The notes: generated by a model not told the origin, from the sequence alone. DNA of 35,794 nucleotides from Edwardsiella ictaluri ATCC 33202 (GCF_000264785.1 NZ_AFJI01000010.1:1-35794); one strand, 5' to 3'; shown: positions 17,893 to 27,030, numbered from the stretch's first letter. Numbers and translations: made by a program.

Positions 17893-18747
17893 TTAGCGGA
17901 TGGTCTTCGGCGTCATGACACGGCGGGCACCCAGGTAGTGGTCCTGCCAGTAGTTATCGCCCAGATAGCTGACGCGGATCTCCTCACCGGTGCGCGGAGA
18001 CTGAATAAATTTGCCGTTGCCCAGATAGACGCCAACGTGATCGGCCGCGCCGTGCCCGTGGATTTGAAAGAATACCAGATCGCCGCGCTGCAGCTCGGCG
18101 CGCTTGACCGGCGCGGCGTCGCGCAGGTGGTACATCTCGTTAGCGGTGCGCGGTATTTTAATGTTCAGCAGATCCTGGTAGGCATAATAGATAAGGCCGC
18201 TGCAGTCAAAGCCGGTGTGGGGAGAGGTACCGCCCCAGTGATAGGGTTTGCCTATCTGGCGCATCAGCTTATTCATCGCCGTCTGTTTGGCGTGCTGATA
18301 GCGCTTCTTGTGCCGCGGGTTCATGTGGATTGGCTGACCGTCTTCATGGCGGCTGCCTGAGCGGTGGGCCGACTTAATGGCCGATGGGCGGCCGTAGGCT
18401 TTTTTACCCTGGTGCACCGCCCTTTGTACGCTGGCGCGATGCTTAAGGGACTTTTCGCTGCGGTGGTGCGCTTTCGTTCGCTGTTCGGCGGCGGCGCGGT
18501 GTGGCACGGTGACCGTGCGGTGGGTCGTATGCGCCGCACGTTTTGCCCGGGAGGAGGGATGAGGTGTTGCGCTGCGGCGCTTCTGCGCCCCGTCGTCTGC
18601 CCTGCGTTTTTTACGCTCATCGCTCTGGCTGTGGGCAACCGTGGCTTTGCGCTGATCGGCGATGACTTTGTGTGCCGGTGAGGCGGCCGCTGAGGTGGTA
18701 AACCATTGGGTAAACAGCAATACAAAGAGCGCAACGAATAGACGCAT
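17893..18747 (-). CDS. mepH: Murein DD-endopeptidase MepH (YdhO, NlpC/P60)
   Basis: Secreted peptidoglycan hydrolase, 284 aa (E. coli 271). Signal peptide about 1-22 (to SAA), a linker of about 125 residues rich in Arg, Lys and His, then an NlpC/P60 domain from about residue 155 with catalytic Cys182 (TGFDCSGL) and His237 (ADHVGVY). E. coli MepH cuts D-Ala-mDAP cross-links during wall growth. The ATG at 18747 gives a normal signal peptide; a TTG 21 bp earlier is open too. The linker, probably wall-binding, shares composition and not sequence with E. coli. Confidence 0.93.
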   Translation of the reverse strand: MRLFVALFVLLFTQWFTTSAAASPAHKVIADQRKATVAHSQSDERKKRRADDGAQKRRSATPHPSSRAKRAAHTTHRTVTVPHRAAAEQRTKAHHRSEKSLKHRASVQRAVHQGKKAYGRPSAIKSAHRSGSRHEDGQPIHMNPRHKKRYQHAKQTAMNKLMRQIGKPYHWGGTSPHTGFDCSGLIYYAYQDLLNIKIPRTANEMYHLRDAAPVKRAELQRGDLVFFQIHGHGAADHVGVYLGNGKFIQSPRTGEEIRVSYLGDNYWQDHYLGARRVMTPKTIR

Positions 18748-19197
18748 GATCAGTCGATTCCAAACCAAAAACGAAAATAAAAACTTAGCAACAGTATTAA
18801 TTAAAATATACTCAATATAACAGTACTGATGTTTACCTATTCGCGTCTAATTGTGAGTGAATATGTCGGCTGTCTTCTTTATCGACAAAAATGGCATCTT
18901 TATAGTGAAATTACCTATCATAAATACTATGAGCAGGATAACGATCGAATAATGAGCCATAGGTAGAGAGATTATATGATGTCACTGCCGTGCGCGTGGG
19001 ATAGCCCCTGCAAAATATGGTGTTTTTTTCCTGCCACGCCCACCGCTACAATAGTGAAATTCGCCGCCGCGCGCCGCGTGGCATACGGGGGATACGCCAT
19101 CTGTGCCTCATCCCTTGTCTGCAAAGGTCGGCGCAGGCAATAATGATAATATACTGCGTTACCGCTATAACACTGGATATTTAAGGAAGTAGAGACC
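18748..19197. promoter_or_regulatory. Divergent mepH/grxD intergenic region
   Basis: 450 bp, very AT-rich at 18765-18960, with the mepH promoter expected there. The right part holds a possible Fur-type site at 19139-19150 and the grxD leader. An open frame of 55 codons (18976-19143) lacks a convincing ribosome site and any recognisable product. Confidence 0.45.
19139..19150 (+). promoter_or_regulatory. Possible Fur-type hexamer pair upstream of grxD
   Basis: AATAATGATAAT, two adjacent copies of the NATAAT hexamer used by Fur, 48 bp before the grxD ATG. The third hexamer does not match, so this is a partial site only. Confidence 0.3.
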
Positions 19198-19542
19198 ATG
19201 ACCACTATTGAAAAGATTCAGCGCCAGATCGCCGAGAACCCGATTATCCTGTACATGAAAGGCTCACCGAAGCTGCCGAGCTGCGGCTTTTCAGCGCAGG
19301 CGGTACAGGCGCTGTCTGCCTGCGGCGAGCGCTTTGCCTACGTGGATATTCTGCAGAACCCGGACATCCGCGCCGAGTTGCCGAAGTTTGCTGACTGGCC
19401 AACCTTTCCGCAGCTGTGGGTAGAGGGTGAGCTGATCGGTGGGTGTGACATCATACTGGAGATGTATCAGCGCGGCGAGCTGCAGACGCTGATCAAAGAG
19501 GCTGCGGCCCGTCACGGCTCAGCAGCGCAGGACAACGGCTGA
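19198..19542 (+). CDS. grxD: Monothiol glutaredoxin GrxD (Grx4)
   Basis: Cytoplasmic CGFS-type monothiol glutaredoxin, 114 aa (E. coli 115), nearly identical over residues 2-95. Active-site Cys29 in SCGFS, the glutathione-binding WPTFPQLWV and GGCD motifs are intact. It binds a bridging [2Fe-2S] cluster with glutathione and works with BolA-type partners in iron-sulfur delivery and iron sensing. AAGGAAG lies 8 nt before the ATG. A strong terminator follows 22 bp after the stop. Confidence 0.97.
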   Translation: MTTIEKIQRQIAENPIILYMKGSPKLPSCGFSAQAVQALSACGERFAYVDILQNPDIRAELPKFADWPTFPQLWVEGELIGGCDIILEMYQRGELQTLIKEAAARHGSAAQDNG

Positions 19543-19564
19543 CAGCGCGGCACCAGGCCATGTA

Positions 19565-19588
19565 AAAAGGCGCCGAAGGGCGCCTTTT
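19565..19588. terminator. Bidirectional terminator between grxD and the antiporter gene
   Basis: AAAAGGCGCC, loop GAAG, GGCGCCTTTT: perfect 10-bp inverted repeat with T4 on both strands, between two convergent genes. Confidence 0.88.
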
Positions 19589-19610
19589 GTGTATCGGCAG
19601 GGGCCGTTTG

Positions 19611-20933
19611 CTAGAGGATCATCGCTGCCGCCCAGCCGAAGCCGAGCAGCGGCAGGTTGTAGTGCAGGAAGGTGGGCACCACCGAATCCCAGATGTGATC
19701 GTGCTGGCCGTCCATATTCAGCCCGGAGGTTGGCCCCATGGTGGAATCAGAGGCCGGCGATCCGGCATCCCCCAGCGCCCCGGAGACGCCGATAATGGCG
19801 ATGGTCGCCATGGGGGAGAAGCCGAAGGCAATGCACAGGGGCACATAGATAGCCGCGATGATCGGTATCGTGGAGAAGGAGGATCCGATGCCCATGGTGA
19901 TCACCAGCCCGACCACCAGCATCAGAAACGCGGCCAGTCCCTGGCTGCCACCGATCGCCCCTTCGATGGAGGTTACCAGCGTATCTACACTGCCGGTGGC
20001 TTTGATCACGGCGGCAAATCCGGAGGCGGTGATCATGATAAAGCCGATCATCGCCATCATATGCACTCCGCGGGTAAAGACATCCTGGGTATCCCGCCAG
20101 TGGATCACGCCGCCGAGAATAAATACCACAAAGCCCATCAGTGCGCCGAGCACGATAGAGTTGGTCACCAGCTGTACCCCCAGGGCGGCGATGATGGCGA
20201 TAACGGCGACCCATACGGCCCGTAGCTGAATACGCTTATGCTCCGGTTCTGCGGACAGAATGCGTCCCTCATTGTAGCGGCGTGGCCTGCGGTAGCTGAC
20301 AAAGAGGGCCAACAGCAGGCCGAACAGCATCCCCAGTCCCGGCAGCAGCATGGCGCCGGGTATCTGGGCAGCGGTGACCTGCAGTCCATTCTCATTGAGA
20401 TTTTTCAGCAGAATATTATTCAGAAAGATGCCGCCAAAACCGATCGGCAGCACCATATAAGGGGTTATCAGGCCGAAGGTCAGCACGCAGGCTACCGCGC
20501 GCCGATCGAGGTTCATCCGTGAGAATAGGTGCAGAAGCGGCGGGATCAGAATGGGAATAAAGGCAATGTGGATGGGGATCAGGTTCTGCGACGAGATGGC
20601 GATCAGCGTCAGGATCAGCAGCAGACCGTATTTAAACCAGAACAGGCGGTGGGCGCTTGGCGTCAGCCCCATGCGGCGGATCACGCCGTGGGCCAGTACA
20701 TCCGTGATCCCGGAGCGTGAAATCGCGACGGCAAAGGTGCCCAGCATGGCGTAACTGAGGGCGATCTCCGCGCCGCCGCCCAGCCCGCTGCTGAAGGTCG
20801 TTATCGTGGTGTCCAGCGTTAGACCGCCGCTCAGTCCGGCAACCAGAGCGGCGACGATCAGGGCGATCACGACGTTGATCCGCAGTAGGCTGAGGAGCAG
20901 CATTACGACCACGGCAATTACAACAGCATTCAT
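19611..20933 (-). CDS. NhaC-family Na+/H+ antiporter-like transporter (YuiF type)
   Basis: Polytopic inner-membrane protein of 440 aa with about 11-12 TM segments, of the Na_H_antiporter superfamily (COG2056, YuiF/NhaC-like). Recognisable features are two inverted halves and the C-terminal half motif [19 protein letters not shown] followed by [18 protein letters not shown]. Substrate is not certain: relatives are annotated as Na+/H+ antiporters or amino-acid (histidine) transporters. ATG at 20933 gives a normal membrane N-terminus; a TTG 9 bp earlier is open. AGGA lies 11 nt before the ATG. It fills the position of the helicase gene lhr between rnt and grxD in E. coli. Confidence 0.85.
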   Translation of the reverse strand: MNAVVIAVVVMLLLSLLRINVVIALIVAALVAGLSGGLTLDTTITTFSSGLGGGAEIALSYAMLGTFAVAISRSGITDVLAHGVIRRMGLTPSAHRLFWFKYGLLLILTLIAISSQNLIPIHIAFIPILIPPLLHLFSRMNLDRRAVACVLTFGLITPYMVLPIGFGGIFLNNILLKNLNENGLQVTAAQIPGAMLLPGLGMLFGLLLALFVSYRRPRRYNEGRILSAEPEHKRIQLRAVWVAVIAIIAALGVQLVTNSIVLGALMGFVVFILGGVIHWRDTQDVFTRGVHMMAMIGFIMITASGFAAVIKATGSVDTLVTSIEGAIGGSQGLAAFLMLVVGLVITMGIGSSFSTIPIIAAIYVPLCIAFGFSPMATIAIIGVSGALGDAGSPASDSTMGPTSGLNMDGQHDHIWDSVVPTFLHYNLPLLGFGWAAAMIL

Positions 20934-21051
20934 AGACGTCAATGTCCTAAAAGTCGTTCAAGGCGGTAGCAGGATTATTAGCATGTTTCCGTGCGCGCTA
21001 CGACAAAAAAATATCCTGCTGTGCCTTTTTGGCGTCGCCGTGGGACTGAAT

Positions 21052-21076
21052 AAAAAAACGCCCGCGGAGCGGGCGT
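21052..21076 (-). terminator. Intrinsic terminator of rnt
   Basis: ACGCCCGC and GCGGGCGT form an 8-bp stem with a 3-nt loop. On the minus strand the stem runs into seven T. It starts 16 bp beyond the rnt stop. Confidence 0.88.
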
Positions 21077-21091
21077 GGTCTGCGAGGGAGA

Positions 21092-21757
21092 CTATGATTC
21101 CGCGCAGAGGCCTGTGTCGTTCAGATCGGCCGGGGGCCAGCCGCCCAGGCGCTTCCAGCGATTCACCAGCTCACAGAACAGCGTGGCGGTCTGCTGGGTG
21201 TCATACAGGGCAGAATGGGCCTGAGCGCTGTCGAAGGGGATCTGTGCGCTGATGCAGGCCTTGGCCAGCACCGTCTGGCCGAGAACCAGTCCACTGAGGG
21301 CCGCGGTATCAAAGGTGGCGAACGGATGGAACGGGTTACGCTTCAGCCCGGCGCGCGCTGCGGCCGCCATCAGAAAGGAGTGGTCAAAATGGGCGTTGTG
21401 GGCCACCACCACCGCGCGGTTGCACGCCTGATCTTTAATTCCCTTGCGCACCATCTTAAAGATGGCGTGCAGCGCGGTATATTCGCTGACGGCGCCGCGC
21501 AGCGGGTTGTGTGGGTCGATACCGTTAAAGGCCAGCGCCTCTGGCGAGAGCTCAGCGCCCTCAAAGGGATCGATATGGAAATGCAGGCACTGATCGGTTT
21601 CCAGCCAGCCGTCGTCGTTCATTCGTAGAGTGACGGCGGCAATTTCCAGCAGGGCGTTGCGATTGGCGTCAAAGCCTGCGGTTTCGACGTCGATGACGAC
21701 CGGATAAAAGCCACGAAAGCGCGTGCTCAGCGCATTGAGATTAGAGGTGTCAGCCAT
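21092..21757 (-). CDS. rnt: Ribonuclease T
   Basis: DEDDh 3'-5' exoribonuclease, 221 aa (E. coli 215). Catalytic residues are in place: Asp23 and Glu25 (VIDVETAGF), Asp125 ([10 protein letters not shown]), His181 and Asp186 (AHSALYD). It trims tRNA and stable RNA 3' ends as a dimer. The C-terminus (after GGWPP) is a few residues longer than in E. coli. gloA lies 134 bp upstream on the same strand, as in E. coli. Confidence 0.97.
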   Translation of the reverse strand: MADTSNLNALSTRFRGFYPVVIDVETAGFDANRNALLEIAAVTLRMNDDGWLETDQCLHFHIDPFEGAELSPEALAFNGIDPHNPLRGAVSEYTALHAIFKMVRKGIKDQACNRAVVVAHNAHFDHSFLMAAAARAGLKRNPFHPFATFDTAALSGLVLGQTVLAKACISAQIPFDSAQAHSALYDTQQTATLFCELVNRWKRLGGWPPADLNDTGLCAES

Positions 21758-21891
21758 GGGTTCGTTGGTGTCTTTATTTTGAATGCAGCGCGCATTATGG
21801 CAAATTTCGCCGTGTTTTACACGGGGATGGCAAATGAGAAGGGAGGTGGGCGGTACAGATTGCGTCCGCCCGGGTGAAATGAAAGGAGGGG

Positions 21892-22299
21892 TTAGCGGCC
21901 CAGTCCTTCGCTGGCCGAGCGGTTTTCGATCAGCTCGATTTTATAGCCGTCGGGATCCTCGACAAAGGCAATGATCGTATGGCCGCCTTTGACCGGGCCT
22001 GCCTCACGGGTAATGTTGCCACCGGCGCGGCGGATCTGCCCGACGGTGGCGGCGACGTCATCGACGCCGAGGGCGATATGGCCGAAGGCGCTGCCCATCT
22101 CATAGCTATCGACGCCCCAGTTATAGGTCAGTTCGATCACGGCGCCTTGCTCCTCATCGCCATAGCCGACGAAGGCCAGAGAGTATTTATAGGCTTCATT
22201 TTCACTGGTGCGCAGCAGGCGCATGCCCAGCACCTGGGTATAAAAATCGACAGAGCGCTTCAGGTCGGCGACCCGCAGCATGGTGTGAAGTACACGCAT
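21892..22299 (-). CDS. gloA: Lactoylglutathione lyase (glyoxalase I) GloA
   Basis: Methylglyoxal-detoxifying glyoxalase I, 135 aa, identical in length to E. coli GloA. Metal ligands His5 (MRVLHTML), Glu56 (VIELTYNW), His74 (GHIALG) and Glu122 (YKIELIE) are all present, in keeping with the Ni-dependent class. ATG at 22299 has GAGG 6 nt upstream; the frame is open further upstream but without family similarity. Divergent from slyA across a long non-coding region. nemRA, next to gloA in E. coli, is absent. Confidence 0.97.
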   Translation of the reverse strand: MRVLHTMLRVADLKRSVDFYTQVLGMRLLRTSENEAYKYSLAFVGYGDEEQGAVIELTYNWGVDSYEMGSAFGHIALGVDDVAATVGQIRRAGGNITREAGPVKGGHTIIAFVEDPDGYKIELIENRSASEGLGR

Positions 22300-23137
22300 A
22301 GATATCCTCAACGCTGGCAAGGTAAAAAGACGTTTCAATAGTGTCACAGAGGCCGCCGATTTGGCAACGTCAAACCCGGTGAGCGGGCAGGGCGGTTTGA
22401 CGAAGTGCTGGTTCCGATGACCACGATGGGACACGGGCGCGGCGCTAGCCAGTTAGCGCAGGGCTGTGAAGGGACTTTAACGTATTTAATTGATAAATTG
22501 TTATCATATTAGCTTAAATAATCATTTGATGTTCTTTGGCGGCATTATATCTATCTATGTAATAGATATTTATGTTGCATTTTATGACGCAGGTTAGATC
22601 AATAAATGGCGCTACGGTGATACGGATGGACAATGGCGCGATCGCCCGTCCAGCCTGAGCGTGGCGGGCATGACGCACTCTTGTGACGTATTATGTGATA
22701 GAAGGCGGATAATTTTTGATATATTTGCAATATGTATGTTTATTAGCGTATAAATAATAAGCATGAGTAAGTCATTTTTCATTATTTTGCTTTATATTAT
22801 TTGGCTAACTGGTTAATATTATTTGCACACAATCGCTCGTCTATTGGCGTTTTTGGTGCCATAGCGCGTGGGAGTGAACCACAAAGGAATTGGCCGATAT
22901 TTACCCGGCAGGGGCATCGGGATGATGATGTGTTACCGTTCGGTGTTATAGCCGAAAGGAGCTCGCCGCCTGAAGCCTGACCGCTGCGTTTTACCTGAAG
23001 AGGGAAACCAACGGACATCTCACCGCCGGACCCGGTACCAAGGGGAACCGCCCGCTGAGTTGTGGTTTCCGGGTACGGACCGGTGATGACGGTGTATCGG
23101 GTTTATGGATTGGCTCGCTCATAATAAGGAGATTAAA
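22300..23137. other. Long gloA-slyA intergenic region with structured slyA leader
   Basis: About 840 bp without a supportable gene. 22470-22820 is strongly AT-rich and contains the inverted repeat ATATCTAT-N7-ATAGATAT (22547-22569); GCGCTA-N6-TAGCGC lies at 22442-22459. From about 22990 it becomes GC-rich, with GGAAACC (23003-23009) pairing with GGTTTCC (23064-23070) and further complementary segments between. A 12-codon open frame (23086-23124) ends 13 nt before the slyA start. E. coli has nemRA, sodC, the ydhIJK genes and others between these two genes. Confidence 0.5.
23003..23070 (+). promoter_or_regulatory. Possible folded leader of slyA
   Basis: Arms GGAAACC and GGTTTCC are perfectly complementary, extended by AAC/GTT with a 2-nt bulge, around a GC-rich interior. 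It ends 67 nt upstream of the slyA start codon. No known riboswitch class was recognised. Confidence 0.35.
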
Positions 23138-23569
23138 TTGGAATCAACATTGGGGTCGGATTTAGCACGGTTGGTGCGTGTATGGCGTGCCTTGATCGAT
23201 CAGCGACTGAAGCCGTTGGAGCTGACGCAGACGCATTGGGTGACGCTGTATAACATTCACCGCTTGCCGCCTGAGCAGTCGCAGATTCAGCTGGCCAAGG
23301 CGATTGGCATTGAGCAGCCGTCGCTGGTGCGTACGCTGGATCAGCTGGAGGATAAGGGGCTGATTACCCGACACACCTGTGCTAACGATCGCCGTGCCAA
23401 ACGCATTAAGCTGACGGATGGCGCCGAACCCGTGATTAGGGAAGTGGCCGACGTGATTTCGCTGACGCGCTGTGAAATCCTGGACGGTATCTCTGCGGAT
23501 GAGGTCTCGCTGTTGGCCAACCTGATTGAACGTCTGGAGCAGAACATTATTCATTTGCAGAATAAATAA
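23138..23569 (+). CDS. slyA: MarR-family regulator SlyA
   Basis: Winged-helix MarR-family regulator, 143 aa (E. coli 144). The dimerisation N-terminus ([17 protein letters not shown]) and the DNA-binding region ([23 protein letters not shown], then [10 protein letters not shown]) are nearly those of E. coli and Salmonella. The TTG at 23138 is chosen: AAGGAG lies 6 nt upstream and the product starts [11 protein letters not shown] as in other enterics; an ATG 33 bp earlier overlaps a leader region. SlyA counteracts H-NS at envelope and virulence genes. Convergent with slyB across a shared terminator. Confidence 0.96.
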   Translation: MESTLGSDLARLVRVWRALIDQRLKPLELTQTHWVTLYNIHRLPPEQSQIQLAKAIGIEQPSLVRTLDQLEDKGLITRHTCANDRRAKRIKLTDGAEPVIREVADVISLTRCEILDGISADEVSLLANLIERLEQNIIHLQNK

Positions 23570-23590
23570 ACGCACATCGTTCGAGCAGTC

Positions 23591-23623
23591 AAAAAAACCG
23601 GAAGGCATGCCTCCGGTTTTTTT
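23591..23623. terminator. Bidirectional terminator between slyA and slyB
   Basis: Seven A, ACCGGA(A)GGC, short loop, GCCTCCGGT and seven T. The stem has one bulged base. The T7 tails on both strands serve the convergent slyA and slyB genes. Confidence 0.9.
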
Positions 23624-23635
23624 ATTGCATCAGGA

Positions 23636-24103
23636 TCACATTGGCGAGACATTAACGGTGCTGCCGCTGCTCAGCAGCATCACACGTTGATTAATCCGGA
23701 AAGCCTGCTTATCGTTCTTCTGTACCACGGCGATGGTCTTACCGCTGTCCAGACGGATCACCAACTGGACGCCGTTGGTACGGTTGACCACGCCCTCAAT
23801 GCTGTTGCCGGCCACGCCGCCCGCGACGGCGCCTGCGGCGGTCGCCAGGTTACGTCCGGTGCCGCCGCCGATGGTGTTGCCCAGCAGGCCACCGATGACG
23901 GCGCCACCGATGGTGCCGATCACGTTCGCCTCGTTGCCGGCCTGGATCTGTACCGGCTCCATGGAGACGATGGTGCCATACGTGACCTGCTGTACCTGCT
24001 TAGCTTGATTGGCGCTGTACACGTCACCGGCCAGGGTGCTGGTATTGGCGCAGCCAGCCAGGGTTGCCGTGGCAATAGCGACAATAATAAGACGCTTTAT
24101 CAT
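23636..24103 (-). CDS. slyB: Outer-membrane lipoprotein SlyB
   Basis: Lipoprotein of 155 aa, the same length as in E. coli. Lipobox LAGC with Cys18, then a glycine-zipper region (GTIGGAVIGGLLGNTIGGGTG, about 65-85, and GAVAGGVAGN) and a C-terminal beta domain (VVQK, QRVMLL). In enterics it is induced by PhoPQ and stabilises outer-membrane proteins under envelope stress. A PhoP-box-like direct repeat lies at 24231-24247 upstream. Confidence 0.96.
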   Translation of the reverse strand: MIKRLIIVAIATATLAGCANTSTLAGDVYSANQAKQVQQVTYGTIVSMEPVQIQAGNEANVIGTIGGAVIGGLLGNTIGGGTGRNLATAAGAVAGGVAGNSIEGVVNRTNGVQLVIRLDSGKTIAVVQKNDKQAFRINQRVMLLSSGSTVNVSPM

Positions 24104-24487
24104 GATTTGGTTCCTTTTATTACCCTTACCGTGTTCTTTCCCGGGGGGCGGCGGCGAGATGGCTGGGCATCATGGCCGGACACGCCCGCGGGACGAGCAT
24201 AGTTGTCGTTTCAGTGTATGTCAAAATGGCTTAACCGAGGGTAAACCGCTGCCGACGGCATACACCCCATCGGTATGACATCTAGAATGTTATTCTAATG
24301 ATAAAACGGTTGCTTAAGAAGTCGGAATCCGGAAATTATGTTGCAGCTTTTTGCTGTCGCCCGATTTATCCGCAATTGGCGCTGATATTGATAAAAGTTA
24401 AGCCGATCGGTAAGTTGGGTGATAGGCTGGACAACATACCGGCGACGGCCTGCGCGGCGCGTCGCGACACCGGAATTGGAAGAGAAA
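24104..24487. promoter_or_regulatory. Divergent slyB/anmK control region
   Basis: 384 bp with no supported gene. It holds the slyB leader (24104-24225), the PhoP box (24231-24247) and the symmetric element TAGAAT-GTT-ATTCTA (24283-24297), then the anmK leader. An open frame starting at 24298 overlaps anmK out of frame and has no ribosome site. Confidence 0.5.
24231..24247 (-). promoter_or_regulatory. PhoP box upstream of slyB
   Basis: On the minus strand: GGTTTA-CCCTC-GGTTAA, two direct hexamers with a 5-bp spacer, matching the PhoP box (G/T)GTTTA-N5-(G/T)GTTTA with one mismatch. CATACA about 10 bp downstream could be the -10. slyB is a known PhoP target in E. coli. Confidence 0.7.
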
Positions 24488-25618
24488 ATGAAAACGGGAC
24501 GCTATATCGGCATTATGTCCGGCACCAGCCTGGACGGTATTGATGTGGTTCTGGCCGCGATTGATGAAACGCTGGTGGCACACCAGGGGCATTACGTGCA
24601 TCCCATTCCCCATGAGGTCAAGACGGCGATTCTGGCCATGAGCCAGGGGCAGGAGACGACGCTGGCGGCGGTGGGCGAGCTGGACCGTACTCTGGGAACG
24701 CTGTATGCCGGGGCGGTCAATCAGCTGCTGCAGCGTCAGAGGCTGACGGCCCAGGATATTGTGGCCATCGGTTGCCATGGGCAGACCGTCTGGCATCAGC
24801 CCGACGGGAGCGCGCCGTTTACGTTGCAGCTGGGGGATAATAACCGCGTAGCGGCGCTGACCGGGATCGCTACGGTGGGTGATTTTCGGCGGCGCGATAT
24901 GGCCTACGGTGGGCAGGGCGCTCCGCTGGTTCCGGCGTTTCATCATGCGCTGCTGGCCCACCCCGGCGAGCGACGCATGGTACTGAATATCGGGGGGATC
25001 GCCAATTTATCGTTGTTGCTGCCTGGCGCGGCGGTACGCGGCTTTGATACCGGACCGGGCAATATGTTGATGGATGCCTGGATCTGGCGCCGGTGCAGGC
25101 GTCCGTATGACGCCAACGCCGCCTGGGCGTGCGGCGGCCGCGTTCTGAGCGCGCTGCTGACGCAGATGCTGGCAGATCCCTATTTTGCGCGTCCGGCGCC
25201 GAAAAGCACCGGACGGGAGCTGTTTAATCTCGCCTGGCTGGAGCGGCAGCTGCAGCGCTGGCCCGGCGTGGACGCCCGGGATGTCCAGGCGACGCTGGCG
25301 GAGCTGACGGCACGCAGCATCGCCGATCAGGTACAGCTGGCCGGCGGCTGCGAGCGCCTGCTGGTCTGCGGCGGCGGCGTCCACAATCCGCTGGTGATGG
25401 CCCGAATGGCGGCCCTGCTGCCAGGTACCGAGGTTGCGCCGACCGATAAGTATGGCGTCAGCGCGGATGATATGGAGGCGCTGGCCTTTGCCTGGCTGGC
25501 CTACCGGACGCTCTCCGGACTGCCCGGCAACCTGCCGTCGGTAACCGGCGCCGATCGTCCGACGCTGCTGGGCGCCATCTACCCGGTCAATCCTTACGAT
25601 GCCGGTGTCGCTTTATAA
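24488..25618 (+). CDS. anmK: Anhydro-N-acetylmuramic acid kinase AnmK
   Basis: Kinase that opens and phosphorylates 1,6-anhydro-MurNAc to MurNAc-6-phosphate in peptidoglycan recycling, 376 aa (E. coli 369). N-terminal ATP-binding SGTSLDGID (11-19), GCHGQTV, the GGIANLS loop, the catalytic [12 protein letters not shown] region and the C-terminal [12 protein letters not shown] motifs are present. ATG at 24488 is supported by GGAAGAG upstream and by the family N-terminus ([11 protein letters not shown]). mliC follows 12 bp later, probably co-transcribed. Confidence 0.95.
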
Positions 25619-25630
25619 ACGGAGGGCTCC

Positions 25631-25936
25631 ATGATGCGTTTTTTCCTCGCGGTCGCCGTCATGCTGACGCTGAGCGGGTGTCTGTGGCCCGGCGTGACTC
25701 CGCCACAGACGCTGCACTATCGCTGCGGCACGCTGCCGCTGACCCTACAGCAGGATAATGTCCGGCGTCAGGTGCGCCTGGTGCTGGACGGCAACGCGCT
25801 GACGCTGTCACAGACGCTCTCGGCATCAGGAGTGCGCTACAGCGATGGCCGCTATACCTTCTGGTCTAAGGGCGAGGGCGCTTTTGTCGAGCGTGACGGG
25901 TATCTGATCCTGAATGACTGCCGCCTGCAGCGCTGA
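25631..25936 (+). CDS. mliC: Membrane-bound C-type lysozyme inhibitor MliC
   Basis: Outer-membrane lipoprotein of 101 aa (E. coli 109). Lipobox LSGC with Cys17; the mature MliC domain shows the YRCG start, the SASGVRYSDGRYTFWSKG lysozyme-contact motif and the C-terminal LNDCRLQ, with two Cys for the conserved disulfide. It protects against host lysozyme. GGAGG sits 5 nt before the first of two ATG codons (25631, 25634); either is possible. Second gene after anmK. Confidence 0.94.
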   Translation: MMRFFLAVAVMLTLSGCLWPGVTPPQTLHYRCGTLPLTLQQDNVRRQVRLVLDGNALTLSQTLSASGVRYSDGRYTFWSKGEGAFVERDGYLILNDCRLQR

Positions 25937-26187
25937 TCCCGACTGTCCCTATCGTTTCCCCACTGCTGTCACCGTCCGGCTCATCTTGCGGCGGATGGCG
26001 ATTTTATTTTATTTATTATCAATAAATTACATCAAACTTCCGGCCGTCACCCGCCGCCACTCTGGGTGAATTTGTATGGCAAAAGCTCCGTTCCTCCCGC
26101 CCGACGGAGGACGGGGGAGCGCAGGCGATTGAGATTGTGACGGCCAGCGTGCAGAATGAATTCATCTCCGCTGTCAGGACGTTGAAT

Positions 26188-26841
26188 ATGAGCGAAAACA
26201 ACGAGTTTGATATTGCCGATCTGCGCCGCGACTATGTGCGCGGCGGCCTGCGCCGCCGTGATTTAACCACCAATCCGCTGGATCTGTTCGAACGCTGGCT
26301 GCGTCAGGCGTGCGATGCGCGTCTGGCCGATCCGACCGCCATGTGTGTGGCGACGGTGGATAAATCCGGCCAGCCCCACCAGCGCATTGTGCTGCTGAAG
26401 CACTACGATGCACAGGGCATGGTGTTTTATACCAATCTGGGCAGCAATAAGGCCCAGCAGCTGGAGGAGAATCCGCGTATTAGCCTGCACTTCCCCTGGC
26501 ATATGCTGGATCGACAGGTCAGTATCACCGGCACGGCTCACCGCCTTACGGCTCTTGAGGTGATGAAGTATTTTCACAGCAGGCCGAAGGACAGTCAGAT
26601 CGCCGCCTGGGTATCACACCAGTCGGCGCGTATCTCTACCCGCGGGATCCTGGAGAGCAAGTTTTTGGAGCTGAAGCAGAAGTTTTTGCAGGGCGAGATC
26701 CCGCTGCCCAGCTTTTGGGGGGGCTACCGGGTATCGCTGGAGACCATTGAGTTCTGGCAGGGGCGCGAAAGCCGCCTACACGATCGCTTTCTATATCAGC
26801 GTGACGGGGATGGCTGGCAAATTGACCGCCTGGCGCCCTAG
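26188..26841 (+). CDS. pdxH: Pyridoxine 5'-phosphate oxidase PdxH
   Basis: FMN-dependent oxidase making pyridoxal 5'-phosphate, 217 aa (E. coli 218). FMN/substrate-binding stretches [37 protein letters not shown] and the C-terminal [14 protein letters not shown] are intact. The ATG at 26188 is preferred (AGGA 9 nt upstream, E. coli-like N-terminus MSENNEF); an in-frame upstream start at 26137 has no such support. Located between mliC (251 bp upstream) and tyrS, as in E. coli. Confidence 0.96.
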   Translation: MSENNEFDIADLRRDYVRGGLRRRDLTTNPLDLFERWLRQACDARLADPTAMCVATVDKSGQPHQRIVLLKHYDAQGMVFYTNLGSNKAQQLEENPRISLHFPWHMLDRQVSITGTAHRLTALEVMKYFHSRPKDSQIAAWVSHQSARISTRGILESKFLELKQKFLQGEIPLPSFWGGYRVSLETIEFWQGRESRLHDRFLYQRDGDGWQIDRLAP

Positions 26842-26922
26842 GTTGAGGTCTGTTGCGGGGGACTGGACGGTAGCAGCATCGGCTATTTGGCTACGCCTTG
26901 ACCTTCAAACGGTTACGGGCAT

Positions 26923-26954
26923 AGCCTTACAGTGTAATTTCCCCTGTAAAGGCT
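26923..26954 (+). repeat. Imperfect inverted repeat between pdxH and tyrS
   Basis: AGCCTTACAG and CTGTAAAGGCT are complementary apart from one extra A, separated by 11 nt. There is no T-run. It could be a 3' structure of pdxH mRNA or a regulator site before tyrS. Confidence 0.45.
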
Positions 26955-27004
26955 GGCGTGGCGGAGCGTGGCGCTTTATCCTATGGCGTTTATTATCCGC
27001 CTTG

Positions 27005-27030
27005 ACACCGCCCTGTAAGGGTGACGGTGT
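27005..27030 (+). promoter_or_regulatory. Hairpin in the tyrS leader
   Basis: ACACCG + CCCT, loop GTA, AGGG + CGGTGT: a 10-bp stem with a 3-nt bulge (TGA), ending 24 nt before the tyrS ATG. The palindrome GTGTTAACAC (27031-27040) follows directly. Confidence 0.5.

Noticed and set aside
19017-19083. GCCACGC / GCGTGGC inverted repeat before grxD
   Set aside because: Long loop (about 37 nt) and no supporting context for an RNA element.
18976-19143. A 55-codon plus-strand frame before grxD
   Set aside because: Only a poor AGAGAG ribosome site, no recognisable product, and it covers the expected grxD promoter.
22797-23018. A 73-codon minus-strand frame in the gloA-slyA gap
   Set aside because: No ribosome site seen and no similarity recognised; the sequence changes composition in its middle.
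24298-24543. An 81-codon plus-strand frame between slyB and anmK
   Set aside because: Overlaps anmK out of frame and has no ribosome site.
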